The notes: a model not told the origin generated them from the letters alone. A stretch of 64,000 nt of DNA from Verticillium longisporum (GCA_019188255.1 JAETXT010000010.1:496001-560000); one strand, 5' to 3'. Shown: positions 15,066 through 26,905, numbered from the stretch's first letter. Translations and numbers: made by a program.

Positions 15066-16944
15066 CTACATCAGGCCGGCCGCTAAGAGCACAGCAACGA
15101 GGAGGCTACCCATGATGCTGAGGTCTGACCTCGCGGCCGCGCCAACGGGGACTGTCACCGGCTCGTCGTCGTCTCCGTTGTCGACTTGTGTCGGGACGGG
15201 AGCCGGTGCCTCGGGTGTCTCGGGCACGGGGGCAGGGGTTTCGGGCTCGGGAGCGGGAGTCTCTGGCTCGGGAGCGGGAGTCTCTGGCTCGGGAGCAGGA
15301 GTCTCTGGCTCAGGAACAGGGTGCTCGGGTTCAGAAGCGGGATGTTCAGGCTCCGGAGCAGGGTGTTCAGGCTCCGGCGCTGGGTACCCGGGATGGCCGG
15401 GCTCTTCAGGCTCGGGACATGGGGTCTCGGAGGCATGCGGCGGCGGGGGGTAGGGAGTAGGCCCTCCCGGAGCAGGGTAGTCGTCCTTGGTGGTCGTGGG
15501 CTTGCCTGAGGGCTGGGGAATGCCGGATCCGCCGGGGCAGTCGTCCTCGCCCGTGCCGGTTGGAATGGCCGCAGCACAAGCGCATACTAATGATTTAGTC
15601 AGTTTACCGGACAGTTTCTCTAGACTTTTATAAGGACTTTGGTCTTACCTGATGAGGCACCCGTAATGACGGCCTGGAGGGAGGCGGGAGGGCAAGCTGT
15701 GGCGACGCAGGGGACGAGCAGCTGGGTCAGGCTGGCCTGAGCTTCGGCCTCGCACTGACAAGCGTAATCGGTCGCATCGCAGCCGACATTGGGAGCGGCA
15801 TCGAGGAAGCAAGGCTGGGCGCAGGCTGGTACAGCCGACGTGGCAACAGGGCCGCAGTCGGGGGCCGTCGGCGGCGCACAGGGTGGGCGGCGGAATGACA
15901 CTGGGGCCAGGCGCCCCCCTGCTCTCGCCAGGGCCGGGAGCCCCGGACGACGGCCCGACGGGAGGCCCGCCGCCACCGCCAGATGACGCGGGAGCCGACG
16001 GCTCAACGGTGATGCTGGGCTCAGACGACGCGGTGCAAGGGGTGCTGGGGTTGGCGGTGACACAGCCGCAGAGGGCGGAGACGGAGCCGAGGAGGGGCAC
16101 GGCGCCGGCAATGCCGCATGCGCTGATGACGCAGGGCGCGGCGCCGGCTTGGATGGTCTGGAAGCCGGCACACTGGCACTCGTAGTCTTCGGCGGCGCAG
16201 CCGAGCGAGGCGGAGGCCGCGGAGATGATGCAGGAGCGGCCGCAGTTGGGAACGGCCTGGGCGATGTCCTCACAGGGAGAGATGGCATCGCAGTCGCCGC
16301 CGCCGGGTGAGCTAGGGGCAGGGGTGATGGGGCCCGAAGACGCAGGCTCTGTGGAGCTGGGGATGACGGGGGGCACGGAGGGTTCTTCGGAGACAACCTC
16401 GCTCGAAGGGGCGCTTGGAGGCGGGCCACTCGAGGGGGGCTCGCTTGGCTCGGGCTCACTGGGGACAGGCGGGCTGCTGGGAGCCGGCGCGCTGGTGATG
16501 GGCGGCTCCGAGGGGACAGCACTAGGGGCAGCATTCACGCACCCGCAGACGGAGGCGCCGGCGTTGATGGCCGACTCGATCTGAGTAGGATCCGCGTTGC
16601 AGTTGCCAATGACACAGTTGAAGGCCGATGCTTGAATCTGAGCAGAGCTTGTGGGGTCGCAGCGGCCTGGTCCGGGTCAACTGATGTTCACCATGAAGAT
16701 AAAATGCTTGTCTGATCACTTACAGCGGAGGTCAAGGCCATTGGTGCAGCCGACAGCAGAAGCTGCGGACAGGATACAGCCCGTCTGGTATGGTCAGTCA
16801 ATGCCAACATGTTTCGGGCCTCCGGATACTTACAGCGCAAGCCGGGAAGAGAGTGGTCAAGCTTGCGCATTGTTCCAATCCTCCCTGAGCAGCAACGCCC
16901 GAGCCCACCGCCAGGAGGGCGGCAATATGAGCTGCAGAGACCAT
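15066..16944 (-). CDS. Cell-surface protein with three CFEM domains and GPI anchor signal (one frame break)
   Basis: Exons on the minus strand: 16944-16834, 16784-16724, 16666-15649 and 15586-15066. A signal peptide (MVSAAHIAALLAVGSGVAAQ) precedes CFEM 1. CFEM 2 lies near residues 165-245 and CFEM 3 straddles the last intron. Each domain shows ten cysteines, with the Asp before the Cys-x-Cys pair that binds haem iron in characterised CFEM proteins (for example DYECQC, DYACQC). Pro/Ser-rich linkers separate the domains. The tail is a Pro-Glu repeat stalk ending in a small-residue site and hydrophobic end (MGSLLVAVLLAAGL), a GPI signal. Such proteins sit in the wall or plasma membrane and can take part in haem/iron capture or host contact. 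CFEM 2 and CFEM 3 are in different frames; the switch lies between about 15862 and 16050 and no GT-AG intron of the right length was found, so an indel is likely. About 570 residues in all. Confidence 0.82.
15244..15390 (-). repeat. Seven 21-bp units encoding the Pro-Glu stalk
   Basis: Unit of 21 bases, three near-identical copies (15244-15306) followed by four diverged ones. Each codes seven residues of the PEPETPA/PEPEHPA type in the stalk of the CFEM protein. Unit length keeps the frame, so copy-number change would lengthen or shorten the stalk. Confidence 0.85.
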
Positions 16945-18662
16945 GGTGAGTCTGCGCAAGTAGCGTCTCGAGTGTACAATGCTAACGAGTGTCTCCTAGC
17001 AAGAAAATGCGAGGAATGTACTGGCGAACACGTCTGGACAGCCAAAGACAGACCTTGGCAATGAACACGGGAACCAAAAGAGGATGTCTCTTTGCAGTTA
17101 TACATGAACCTCCCCCTTCACACTTCCGCAGGAGGAGCCTCGGCGATGGCTTCCTGAATCTTTCATATGATCCGCCATGACATCTTTGGTGACCAGCGCC
17201 GCCTCGCTAACGCCGGCCGGGATGTCACGACTGAACTATTGGTCGGTCAAAGGCAGGCCGGCGAGAGCTTCAATGTCACATCGTCACGCTGCAGTGTCAC
17301 TATACGAGCTGGAAAGGAGGGGGAAGCAAGATGGAGGTGATCCCTGGGGATCTGGGCCCAACAATGACGCCCCCTCTCAAGGGTCGAAGGAGTCCTTTTC
17401 GGATCGTTGCCTGTACCCAAGCATGTGCTCTGGTGTGGCGGCACTGCAGCCTGACTGGGCAGCTTGACTGAGGGATGAACGCCTTGTCGGCATATGATGC
17501 CGCTCCAGAACCTGACCAGGGGTTGGAGGTTGAGGCAAGCTGTGCTTCTTTTCTGACTGAGGGACGAAGGCACAAAGCCGCGCCAGGGCGACATTGGTGC
17601 GTCGCAGAGATCTAATCTTACATGCTGCGCGGCTCGAAGACAGCCTCTAAGTCTGACAACACCCTCTCGACTCATGGCGCAATCTTATTCTCATGCTGTG
17701 CAACCTTCCTCACATGAAAGGGGGGAAGAGGGAGGCGGGTTGGCCGCATGGAAGGCATAACACTACGAGAGTGGAAGCAGATGAAATGGATCGGAGGTTG
17801 CGGAAATCATGTGCAAATCCCCCAGACATCCACCCCCTCGCAAAAGTCGGCGGATGTGCCTCGGCCAGGGCAAATGAAGGCTGCGTCAGGCCAGGAACAG
17901 GAATCGGGTAACCAAAAAGATCATGATGGTGTGGGTGGACAGGGGTCGGGGGCGGACGCCGTTGGCCTCGCGAGTTGCGGGGAACCCCTGTCAGGCACGG
18001 TCTCGCGCCGTCTCACTGCAACCTCCTCCCCTCCTCACCGACCTCGAGGATCGCGGCAAGCGGCCGGAATGGGGCATGGCCTTGCGGTGGCGGGGTGTGG
18101 GTGCGGCGGGGGAAGGGAGAGATGGCCAGGGTTGGGCCTCGCTGGGCTGATCGTGGGCTTCCGAACCTAGCTGCGGTGCCACAGGGCTGCGGCTAGGTGC
18201 TTCGCGGCCAAGCTTGTCCAAGTTGTACGTTGGTTATGTTGCTCTCTGGACTCGGCAAAGATACATCGTAGCTGTGCGTTCAGGGCCGGGGGAACTTCCT
18301 GAACTGGCAAAGATGCAACGTTGTCGGCGGCGCCTCGTGCCTCAGTTGCTGACGAGATGATCTAAGGTTGCAAGCTGGAATCACATGAAATGAGAGACAA
18401 GAAAATACTGATCCTCGGCACTTGGAAAGTAGCAGCAGCTCAGGCTGTTCTTGGTCCCATTCACAGTCCAAGATCGACTGTCGCCTACTCAGTGAATTGC
18501 ATACTTCATTCACGTCCGCTGGGGTACCATCGTGAACAACGAGGTTGCGCAAATTCAACTGACTCGGCATCTGAGGTTTCGTTTAGGAAGGATATTTGGT
18601 ATTACAGGCTTTGCTTCATTATAACTACTTGCGTCATTTCACACGAAACTAGATATTCCCTT
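16945..18662. other. Intergenic region
   Basis: Upstream of the CFEM gene and downstream of the LEA-like gene. About 1.7 kb, no supported gene, RNA or repeat found. Confidence 0.5.
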
Positions 18663-19533
18663 CTAAGACTGGTTGTTGTTCGCCTTATTGTTCCCAACAT
18701 TCAAGGCTTCCTTCACCTGTTCCGTTACCGGCTTCCCATTCTGGTTGGTGCCCGTCCTACCCTCGGTAGACACCCCGAGAGTCTCCTTCACCTTATCGAC
18801 GACCGCTTGTCCGCCGGCCTGCAAGTTGCTAGCGGCATTCGCGATGACACCGTCGTTCGAACCGTCTCCTGAGGTTGCCTCACTGGCTTTCTCCGAGGCG
18901 CTAGAGGCCGCATTGTTCGCAGTGTCCTTGGCCGCCTGTCCGGTCTCCTGGGCTTTCTTCGATGCATCCGAGAGAATACCTTCATCAGACGTACTCTTCG
19001 TGGTCGAGTCCTGAATCTGCTTTGATGCTTGCGAGGCGGTGCTGCTGGCCTGGTCGGCGGCCGACTTTCCTGTCTCCTGCGCCTTGCTGGCTACGTCCGA
19101 GAGAATGCCGCCACCGGAGCTGTCGCTCTTCTGGTTTGATGTGTTGACTTGGTCTGAGGTCTTGGCCGCTGCACTGTTGACCTGGTCAGCGAGGGACTTC
19201 CCGCCCTCCTGCGCCTTGTGGCTCGCCTCTGAGGCGATGCCGCTCGTCTTGGCGTCGTCAGTGCTCGACGTGTTCTGCTGGGTGTTGTGGGCAGCGGAGC
19301 TGCTGAGCTTCTCTGCGAAAGTGTCGTTGCTGTCGGCTACCTTGGTGCTCGACTCCTTGGCGTTGTTGTCCCCGGAGAGGTTGCTGGACTTGAGAGTGGT
19401 ACCCATCTGTGATTCCATGTTAGCGCATGATTTGTGTCAATACGAGGCAGGTGGGAGGCCGTACCTTGCCTGCCAAGCCGTCATTGCCGAAGAGATCCTG
19501 AGTCTCCTGCGCAACTTCGTCGGTGATGCTCAT
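18663..19533 (-). CDS. LEA-like hydrophilic repeat protein (probable stress protein)
   Basis: Exons 19533-19465 and 19406-18663 give 270 residues. Exon 1 codes MSITDEVAQETQDLFG and joins in phase 0 to MGTTLKSS across a 58-nt intron (GTACGG...CACAG). The protein is Ser/Ala/Lys/Asp-rich, almost without aromatic or hydrophobic stretches, and has four degenerate repeats of about 40 residues built round a core such as GILSDVASKAQETGKSAADQ. This amphipathic-helix repeat pattern is like group 3 LEA proteins, which stay disordered and protect cells under drying or heat. No signal peptide or TM segment, so cytosolic or nuclear. An AT-rich TATA-like stretch lies about 90 bases upstream on the minus strand. 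An ATG at 19418 would give a shorter product without exon 1, but the splice signals favour the two-exon model. Role inferred from composition only. Confidence 0.75.
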
Positions 19534-21142
19534 ATTGATGGTATTGTGCTTCTGGAATCAAGTAGTTGAATCGTTGTGTATGTTGATGCGATGTCGGATA
19601 CGTGGATCTGTGGTATGGCGAGCAATATTTATCGTAACGAAACCTTCAGAGTGTTAAGGCCATGAGTGACTGGGCTGTCATATATGCACTCAACCACTTC
19701 GCCACAGCCGAGGTCACGGGCGTGTTGTGAAGCCTTCTTATGATGTTGGCCGACGTCATCGTGATACTGAGGGCGAATCGCTGAACTTGCCCGGAGGGTT
19801 TAGGGATCCAAGGATGCCCTCAATGCTCCTGATGAATCTCCATTGATGTTTATCGCACAGTAGAAGAACTGTATCCTGCCACTCTTAACACCTCTCATGG
19901 CCGTGTGAATTCATCGTGCCTCAGTCAAACGCCGGAGCAGATGCGCCTGTTCATTCGCGTAGCTCTTGTCGTTTGTCTGCTCTGACCATGGATGACGTGG
20001 GGCGGCTTCGCCACCGGAGCGTTTTGCGGAGTGACGACAACACACCGTCAAGTGACAGAACAATGATTGTACTGAACCAAAATGCTGTAGACCATACTTG
20101 AATAATGGCCGTGCCGCTGCAGAGAGAAGAATTAGCCAATGCTTGGTTCTGAAGCTTAATTCATCAGTAGCCGTTGGCTCAGCGCGCTATTTCGCTGCGC
20201 GTTTGGCATTGATCACGACGCTGTTCTCCGCCTTGTCTTTTCAACACCACCCACCGTTCCTTAGTCACGCGAGAAGAATCGAACAGGCGAACAGTCGAGG
20301 AGATGAGCTTCTTAATGGACTCCTCAGGCTTTGAGAAGAATTTGACTTGCGATTTGTGCTGCCTACTCTGGGAATAAGAGACCGACTAATTCAGGAGGCC
20401 AGCCGCAAAATTGTCACACACCCATGATTCTCCCTGCTTGAGCGCAACTAGGCAACTTGAATTCCTTTAGAAGTTGATTCCAGGAAACCATATATACAAG
20501 TTGCATTGTTAATCATGAGTCCGTTAGCTTCCGATAACATTAACGTGGCACGTGGTGAACCCGTGAAGACTTCGCCAGCTACAGAGGGTTCCTCAGGCAA
20601 GCTGCATGTCAGCTACTTGGTCGCCCATTGTGGCATGTATTTGCCAAAGGTCTTAGCGCTAAAGGATTACCAAAGTCCCATTTCTCCTCCCACACAACTT
20701 CTCCTTCCGATTTCATCAAAGACCGATTGGCCATTCGTTGAGACCTTTATGGATAAAATGTAGACTTGCTCTATCCTGCGGGGTTGCGGGGACTACTCGA
20801 AGTCGTAAGGTCCTCTTATCGCATGGCTATTCGTTGGCCCCCAGGGTACCTGATGCCAAGGATGTACCTGCCTTCCTAACTTGGTGTTTGATCTACATGG
20901 AAATGCAGATGGTCAAGGATTCGGTCGATGGACAGCTCTGAATATATCCAAAGCCCATTGTTGGCTAGGTCTCCCTCCAGCATGGAAGTTCTTGGCCTTC
21001 GGCTGCGAGATCCGGAGCTCGGGAGAAAATAAATAGACCACCCCAGTCGTGGTCCCCGAACCGTTGCTTGACCTCGTGTTATTCGTACGAATTCTTACTT
21101 TCCCATCTAGCCTTTTGGTTGTCATCGCGGCCGAATCTCAAA
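19534..21142. other. Divergent promoter region
   Basis: 1.6 kb between two diverging genes (LEA-like, minus; LVIVD-type secreted protein, plus). TATA-like sequences lie near 19625 (minus) and 21028 (plus), each about 90-115 bases from its ATG. No other feature. Confidence 0.45.
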
Positions 21143-23180
21143 ATGCGCTTTGCTACTCTGACAGGCGCGGCCCTGACCGCTGCCTCTGTCTCTTTTGCTA
21201 AGGAACTGCCCAAGGACGAGGCGCGCGCGGCTGGTCAGTTGTCCTCATGATCTCACCACACGAGGTCACAATGCTGGCATACCATGGCCGATGCTAATGT
21301 GTCTTCAGAGCTGTATGACAGCGGCAAGATGCACGAGACGATCATGGGGAAGAAGAAGGCCTTCTGGAAGTCTGAGATCGACTCCGGTATGATCGACTCG
21401 TCACAATGGCCCCAGCTCAACTACACCAAGTGTGTAGACGGAAAGGTCACAGCCATTCCTGGGGACCCTCATCATACCTTTCGGTGCAAGAACATGGATC
21501 TGTATGACTTTATCAACCATGCAGAGCTGGGTTCGCCGTCATCGGACTCGCAAGGTCGCACTGGTAGCTCTACGTGGGGTTGGACAGATCCAGAGTCGGG
21601 ACGAGAGTTCATTGGTAGGTCAAGTCGAAGTATACTGGGCCAAAGCTTCGAATACTAACCTCCAACAGCCAACGGCATGTTCGATGGCACGTCCTTTATC
21701 GAAATCCTCCCAGAAGGAAAGCTTTTGAAGCTCGGCTTCCTGTAAGCTTCCCGCCACTCGTCACTCAACCTTGGCTGACTCCTTGACAGTCCTGCGTTCG
21801 CCCCGACAAATGATGACGCGTGGTGGAAGGAAATTCGAACCTTCAAGAACTACGTTCTCATTGGTAGCGAGCTCGAGGGCCATGGTATTCAGATCTTTGA
21901 CATGACCAAGCTTCTCAACATCACCGCTGCCAACGCTCCCGTCGAATTCACGAACGAGAAGGATCTGACGGGCCATTTTGCCGACCTGCCCCTGGGGGCT
22001 ACCCACAACGTGGTTGTGAACGAAGAACTTGAATATGGTGTCGCCGTTGGAGCTCGTCCTCGGAATGGCGGTTGCTTCGGTGGGTTGATCTTCTTCGACT
22101 TGTCTGACCCTACCCACCCCGTCAAAACTGGTTGTGACCCCCAAGACGGATACACACATGATGTGAGTTTTCGGTGTGGCTTTAGTTGTTCACCTCACCG
22201 ATGTCAGAGAAACGATAGCCTTGCTGACACTTTTCAGGCTCAATGTCTCGTCTACCACGGCCCTGACAAGAAGTACGAGGGACGCGATATCTGCTATGGC
22301 TACAACGAGGACACCCTGACAATGTGGGCGACTTTCGCCCCTTTCGTACGGGAGATCAATGGCTAACCTTGACATAGTTTCGATGTCACGGACAAGTCCA
22401 ACTCAACCATCATCTCCATCACTTCTTATGAGGGCGCGACATACACCCACCAAGGCTGGCTCCTCGATCCCAAGAATCAGGAGTGGCTCTTTATGGATGA
22501 TGAGTACGTTTTCCGCATAATCGCAATTCTTCCGCCCTAACTTCTGTAGGTACGATGAGTACGACGTCATCGGCCCAGCTCGTGACGGCTACCCTGTCAC
22601 GTACATCTGGGACATTCGTTCCCTCGAGAACCCCAAGAACACTGGCCTTTACAAGGGTAACGTGAGGAGCATCGACCATAACCAGTATGTCAAGGACGGG
22701 CTGGTGTATCAATCAAACTATGGTGCTGGCGTCCGCATCTACGACGTCTCTTCTGTCCCTGAAGACCCTTCGGGTAACAGCGTCTGCGAGATTGCGTACC
22801 TCGATATTTACCCCGAAGATGACGATCTCCCTGGTGGCGGTAGCCTCGAGTTTGTCGGGTCGTGGGCCTCCTACGCTATGTTTGAATCTGGCTACATCTT
22901 CATCAACACCATCGAGCGTGGTGGCTTCCTCGCCAAGATGACCAAGCGGGAGGCCTGCAAGCCGAAGAGCTGCAACGCTGACAACTGTCTCCGTGCTCTA
23001 CGCTCCAGCAGCATCGAGGGCCGCCTCGAGGAGAGCCAGGAGTTCTGTGGAGAATTCACCAAGGCGTTCGTCGCTGACGTGGCTGTTGTTCCGGAATATG
23101 CGGTCAAGGCCTGCCCGACTAACGTCATCTCAAGGGTCTCGTCGGCTTGCTCTTGCCTGCCTACCAGCACGCCCAGCTAA
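21143..23180 (+). CDS. Secreted choice-of-anchor-B / LVIVD-repeat protein
   Basis: Seven exons: 21143-21233, 21309-21614, 21669-21741, 21790-22162, 22238-22323, 22378-22503 and 22550-23180, giving 561 residues. All junctions keep frame. It starts with a signal peptide (MRFATLTGAALTAASVSFAKE). The body is a run of beta-propeller-like repeats with the hallmarks of choice-of-anchor-B/LVIVD proteins: GHGIQIFDMTKLL, GATHNVVVNEE, GGLIFFDLSDP, TLTIFDVTDKSN, YTHQGWLLD, MDDEYDEYD, DHNQYVKDGLVYQSNYGAGV and GSWASYAMFESG. The C-terminal part is Cys-rich (about ten cysteines), suggesting disulfides in an extracellular protein. The family is common in fungi and bacteria, with no established biochemical role. 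The fifth intron has a weak GTGGGC donor, but its acceptor and the restored IFDVTD motif support it. The gene ends 160 bases from the converging next gene. Confidence 0.82.
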
Positions 23181-23340
23181 ACATGGATGAAGCACTCTAC
23201 CCGAGTCTGGAGATGCGTGAAAGTTGTGGGGATGTGCTCCTGACGTTTGAGGCATAGATTAGGCAGATAAACTGAACGTATGCAAGGAACTTGCAATACA
23301 AAGGCTGAAACAGCCGCCTGTTTTCTCTGCGCTGAACCCA

Positions 23341-24396
23341 TCAGACAACCTCGCCTGTGACCTTCTCCGGATCCATCTCATCCAACATCCTGTCGACAGC
23401 TTCCTTTGCTTTAGTGGCATACCCACCAAGGTCATTCCCGTACTTCGTTTCAAACCTACCATCAAACACCTCGACACTCAACCACCCGCGGAACCCCGTC
23501 ATGAGAACAGCCTCCAAGAACTCTACAATCGGCAAGTATCCCCCCTCATACGGCAACGGTCGATAATCATGACTCCAGCGCCCCCTAGGTCTCGTTCCGG
23601 ACTCGTCAACGCTATCCTTCAGCGGCGGATCCATGAGATAGGCATCGCTGATCTGCAAGAAAAACACCTTCTCCGGAGGCACCGTCTTGGCCAGCTCCGC
23701 CCAACTCGCCCTGTACCTCTCTCGCAGCTCGTCCGGGCTTTCCCCCAGGTCTTCTATCAGTCCAGACGCGGTCGTCGGATCACCCCACTCCCCACCGGCA
23801 GATTGGAACGTGTCAAGACAGAGCCCAACGTTCGGCCGGTCCGCAGCGCGCACAACCTCCCACGCATCCCGCCACAGCGGCGCCCGCGTGGCCCAGCACC
23901 AATTCTCGTACGCGAGGCGGAAACCCCTCTCGGCCAGCAGATCCGCCAGCGCCACGAGGTCGGCCGCCAGCTCCGCCACGGAGGCCGATATGCCGGGCGA
24001 ATCGGACGCGCCGACTTGCAGCATATCCGTGCCGAGGGCGTCCATGATGTCGATCCACCCCCTGGCGCGGCTGAAGGCCTCTTCGCGCTGCGGGCTCCCC
24101 TCGGGCCACCCTTCAAAGTTGGAGAAGGGCTGGAGCACGATGATGGCGAGATTGGACGCGTGGCAGAGGGAGCGGATGGCGGTGGCGGCTTTGCAGAGGG
24201 CGGGGTAGTCGTCTGCGGCAATGTCGCGGTGGGCGTGCCGCGTGGCGAAGGTCTGCAGGTCTGGGAAGGCGAGCTCGATGCCGGTGAAGCCGGCGGAGGA
24301 GATGGCGGCTAGCTTTTGCTCGAGGGTATGGTGCGGAAGGCCGATGGAGCAGGTGGCGAAGGACGTTGGGAGGTCGAATTGGGCGGACATGTTCAC
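23341..24396 (-). CDS. Xylose-isomerase-like TIM-barrel enzyme, 3-dehydroshikimate dehydratase-like
   Basis: Intronless, 351 residues. It matches the sugar phosphate isomerase/epimerase (AP endonuclease 2-like TIM barrel) fold: strand 1 SFATCSIGLP, GFTGIELAFPDLQTF, IIVLQPF, DMLQVGASDSPG, RLAYENWCWA, VGLCLDTFQSAGGEWGDP, VFFLQISDAY and WLSVEVFDGRF. The acidic and polar ends of these strands (IELAF, YENW, CLDTF, VEVFD) are the usual divalent-metal ligands. Fungal members of this type are often called dehydroshikimate dehydratases, which turn 3-dehydroshikimate into protocatechuate in quinate use. This protein stands alone here, without quinate-cluster partners, so a sugar or polyol isomerase is equally possible. 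An ATG two codons later (MSAQFDLP) is an alternative start. Confidence 0.8.
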   Translation of the reverse strand: MNMSAQFDLPTSFATCSIGLPHHTLEQKLAAISSAGFTGIELAFPDLQTFATRHAHRDIAADDYPALCKAATAIRSLCHASNLAIIVLQPFSNFEGWPEGSPQREEAFSRARGWIDIMDALGTDMLQVGASDSPGISASVAELAADLVALADLLAERGFRLAYENWCWATRAPLWRDAWEVVRAADRPNVGLCLDTFQSAGGEWGDPTTASGLIEDLGESPDELRERYRASWAELAKTVPPEKVFFLQISDAYLMDPPLKDSVDESGTRPRGRWSHDYRPLPYEGGYLPIVEFLEAVLMTGFRGWLSVEVFDGRFETKYGNDLGGYATKAKEAVDRMLDEMDPEKVTGEVV

Positions 24397-24656
24397 TTTT
24401 GGTGTTTGAGGATGTGTCTATGCGGCGCGTTGTGGAATGGAAGAGAGTGAGAGAAAACAGAAGCAGTTGATGCTCATGTTTGTTCTGAGTCTTGGTTCTT
24501 GTCAATATGCCAGTGGTCGTTAGTCTTGACTCTGGAATGATGTCACTCGTTGATATCCAGACCTCTTGGCCTTGTCCCACTTGTTAAGGTGGAATTCAAT
24601 GTCACCAGCGTCATATGAGGACTCAATTTGCGCGATTGACTTGTCTGCATAATGCT

Positions 24657-26905
24657 CTAATCGAGCTTGGGCTCTGTTCCCGCGTCGGCATCCTGCTGTT
24701 TGACTCTTTTGATCAGTCCTGTACCGACTACGGCACTGAGCCCCTCCTCCACCTGCTTCGTGAACAGCGTGTCGCTGCCCGTGGCACGAACCGACTTTCG
24801 GCGCTCCCTCTCGGCGACGCTCAGCCCCAGACCGTTCCGCTTGTTGGCCTCGAGCTCCTCGAGGCGCTTCAGTCGCGTGGCGTACCTCTCGTTGCGCTCC
24901 TTGCGAATCTGTTTCGAGCCGAGGCGCTGCAGGACGAAGCACACGAGTGAGCGGAACACGAGGAAGATGTGTTCGCTGATAAAAATGGTGACGGGCAAAG
25001 CACACCAGCCACCACTTCCGAGGTGGCTCGAGCCAAAGAGGTGGACAATGGCAGCGGTCGAAATGCTGCCGAGCCACGCGAGGAGGTCGTGGGAATATAC
25101 CCCTGGCCCGCTGCCGTCCGTCCTGACGGGGTGAGGACGCTGGTGCTCGATGCAGATCTTGAGAAAGTCGGAGCGCAGCTCAATCCAGTTGTTGACAAGG
25201 AAGCCCATTGGGATGAGGGGCCAGACGGGCGAGAAGAGGGTGAGGTAGCCAAACTGGAGGACAATCTCGGCAATGTCTTCCTGCACGTCGTATTTCGGAA
25301 GCGTCGATTGGTTGCGGACGCGCTTCAGGAACTCGGCCTCCTCGGGGTCATCACGAACGACGGACATGAGCATCGAGTCCTTGGACCGCAGACGCCGGAT
25401 CTCGCGCCACCAGCCGCCGAATCTGTGCTTGACGAGGGGCAAAACATTCTCTTCAAAGAAGCCGGATATCTGTCCGGTAACAACGAGAGCAATGACTTCG
25501 TTTCGTAGGCGATCGGAATCAGCGTGGAAGGTGGTGTTGTGGAAACGCTGGCCGACGCTTCCCAATAGCTTTGTCGTAGCCGTCTCAAGGTAGGGGATCA
25601 CATCGTCTCCGAAGGGCACATAGACGAATGCCGTCAGGAGAATGGGAAGATAGTTGGTGACAATATTGAGGACAAAGATCTTTTGTGTCAGGGACATCTC
25701 ATGATTATCAGCCGTCCGGTGGTTCTCAAACTCGGTGAGCGTGTTTGCCATGTCCTCAAGGGAAGACGTGATGTAGGGAAGTGCCACTGCCAGCAAGACG
25801 GTGGGGAAGTACTCGAGGTAGTACTTGTAGGGGCCTTCGTACGTCTCGGAGATGAGAACCTCAATGGCGAAGACACACACGATGATAAACCCCAGGGCCA
25901 GCGTGGCGAGCGCGACAAAGGGAATCTGGAGCAACTGTCGCATGACCTGCTTCCTCTTGGGGAAGTAATGCCGCGTTCGTCCCCCTTCATCTGTGATGAC
26001 CTTGTCGTACCTGAACTGTGGGCGATTGACCTTGACGTGGCCAACACCTTTGACGTTCCACCGGATGCCCAGGTCAGCCTCTTGGATTTTCCAGTATTCG
26101 AGAAAGACAGTACACCAGACACAGGTCAGGATGGCATAGAAAAGTGAGTAGTTGGACAGGAAGCGCCAGGCAAAGACGCCAGTGACGGCAGGGAAGCTGA
26201 GAAAGACGAGGTACGTCTGGATAAAGGCAAAGTAAAAGGCGACCTTGGATCCCCAAAGGTCTCGCACCATGTCGAGATCGTCGTGGGTCAAGAAAATGCG
26301 CTTGCTCAGGTGCTTCAGCAATGACTGGTTGATCTTCTCATTGTGCAGCGGGAAGACGGCCTCGACGTTCTCCCATTTGCCCAGACCGGGCGTGATGCCG
26401 GCGCCGCCAAGGTCCTTGCTCCAATTGACAAGGTGATACATGGAGAGAACGTCTTCGGCCTCATACTCTGCATCAACGACAGTATTCTTGGTGCCTCCAG
26501 GATGGTGGGCAACAATGCCGTACAGCCAATCCTTGACTCTGAGAGGGGTTAGTTTCTATGCGCAGCCAGAGGCTGAGACGGACGGTTCACCTTGACTTGT
26601 AGACGGTGTTTCCAAGGAGCTCACGAGGCGCCTTGACAAACACCAAGAGGGTCTGATCATAGCCCGCTCGCACTTCTGTCTGAAGGCCAGTCTCTTCAAG
26701 ATCAGCGAGAAGCTCAGTCAGCTCCCTGGAGGCCGTTTCCTGGTCTAGTTTACGTCAGCTTCCTAAGAGCGCGCGCCGGAGACGTGTGGCGTTGCATACC
26801 AATCTCGCTGAAGTTGTATTTGACAACATACTTGTCATTGTACGTCTCATGATACTCGCCAGATGGCTCCCGTATCATGGGGGGCGGCCTGAGCACGTCT
26901 GACAT
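24657..26905 (-). CDS. Anoctamin (TMEM16/Ist2-like) membrane protein
   Basis: Exons 26905-26800, 26744-26591 and 26538-24657 give 713 residues; introns of 55 and 52 nt restore frame. The cytosolic N-domain (MSDVLRPPPMIREP...) has a ferredoxin-like fold region ending at DWLYGIV. The anoctamin domain then begins at FLTHDDLDMVRDLWGSKVAFYFAF, followed by eight or more hydrophobic segments and the family patches IQEADLGIRWNVKG, QKIFVLNIVTNYLPILLTAFVYVPFG and EIVLQFGYLTLFSPVWPLIPMG. The C-terminus is a charged helix (RKERNERYATRLKRLEELEANKR). Fungal anoctamins act as Ca-activated lipid scramblases or ER-plasma membrane tethers (Aspergillus and yeast homologues); which applies here cannot be decided from sequence. 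The gene lies 260 bases upstream of the TIM-barrel gene on the same strand, with no sign of shared function. Confidence 0.9.

Noticed and set aside
15244..15390. CRISPR-like array
   Set aside because: Repeats are contiguous, coding and without spacers; this is a eukaryotic genome and the units encode a Pro-Glu stalk.
15901..16026. Intron as the cause of the CFEM frame break
   Set aside because: Candidate donors (GTTGAG at 16007, GTCTGA at 16026) combined with the better AG acceptors give lengths of 0 or 2 mod 3; the one pairing of correct length uses a poor acceptor.
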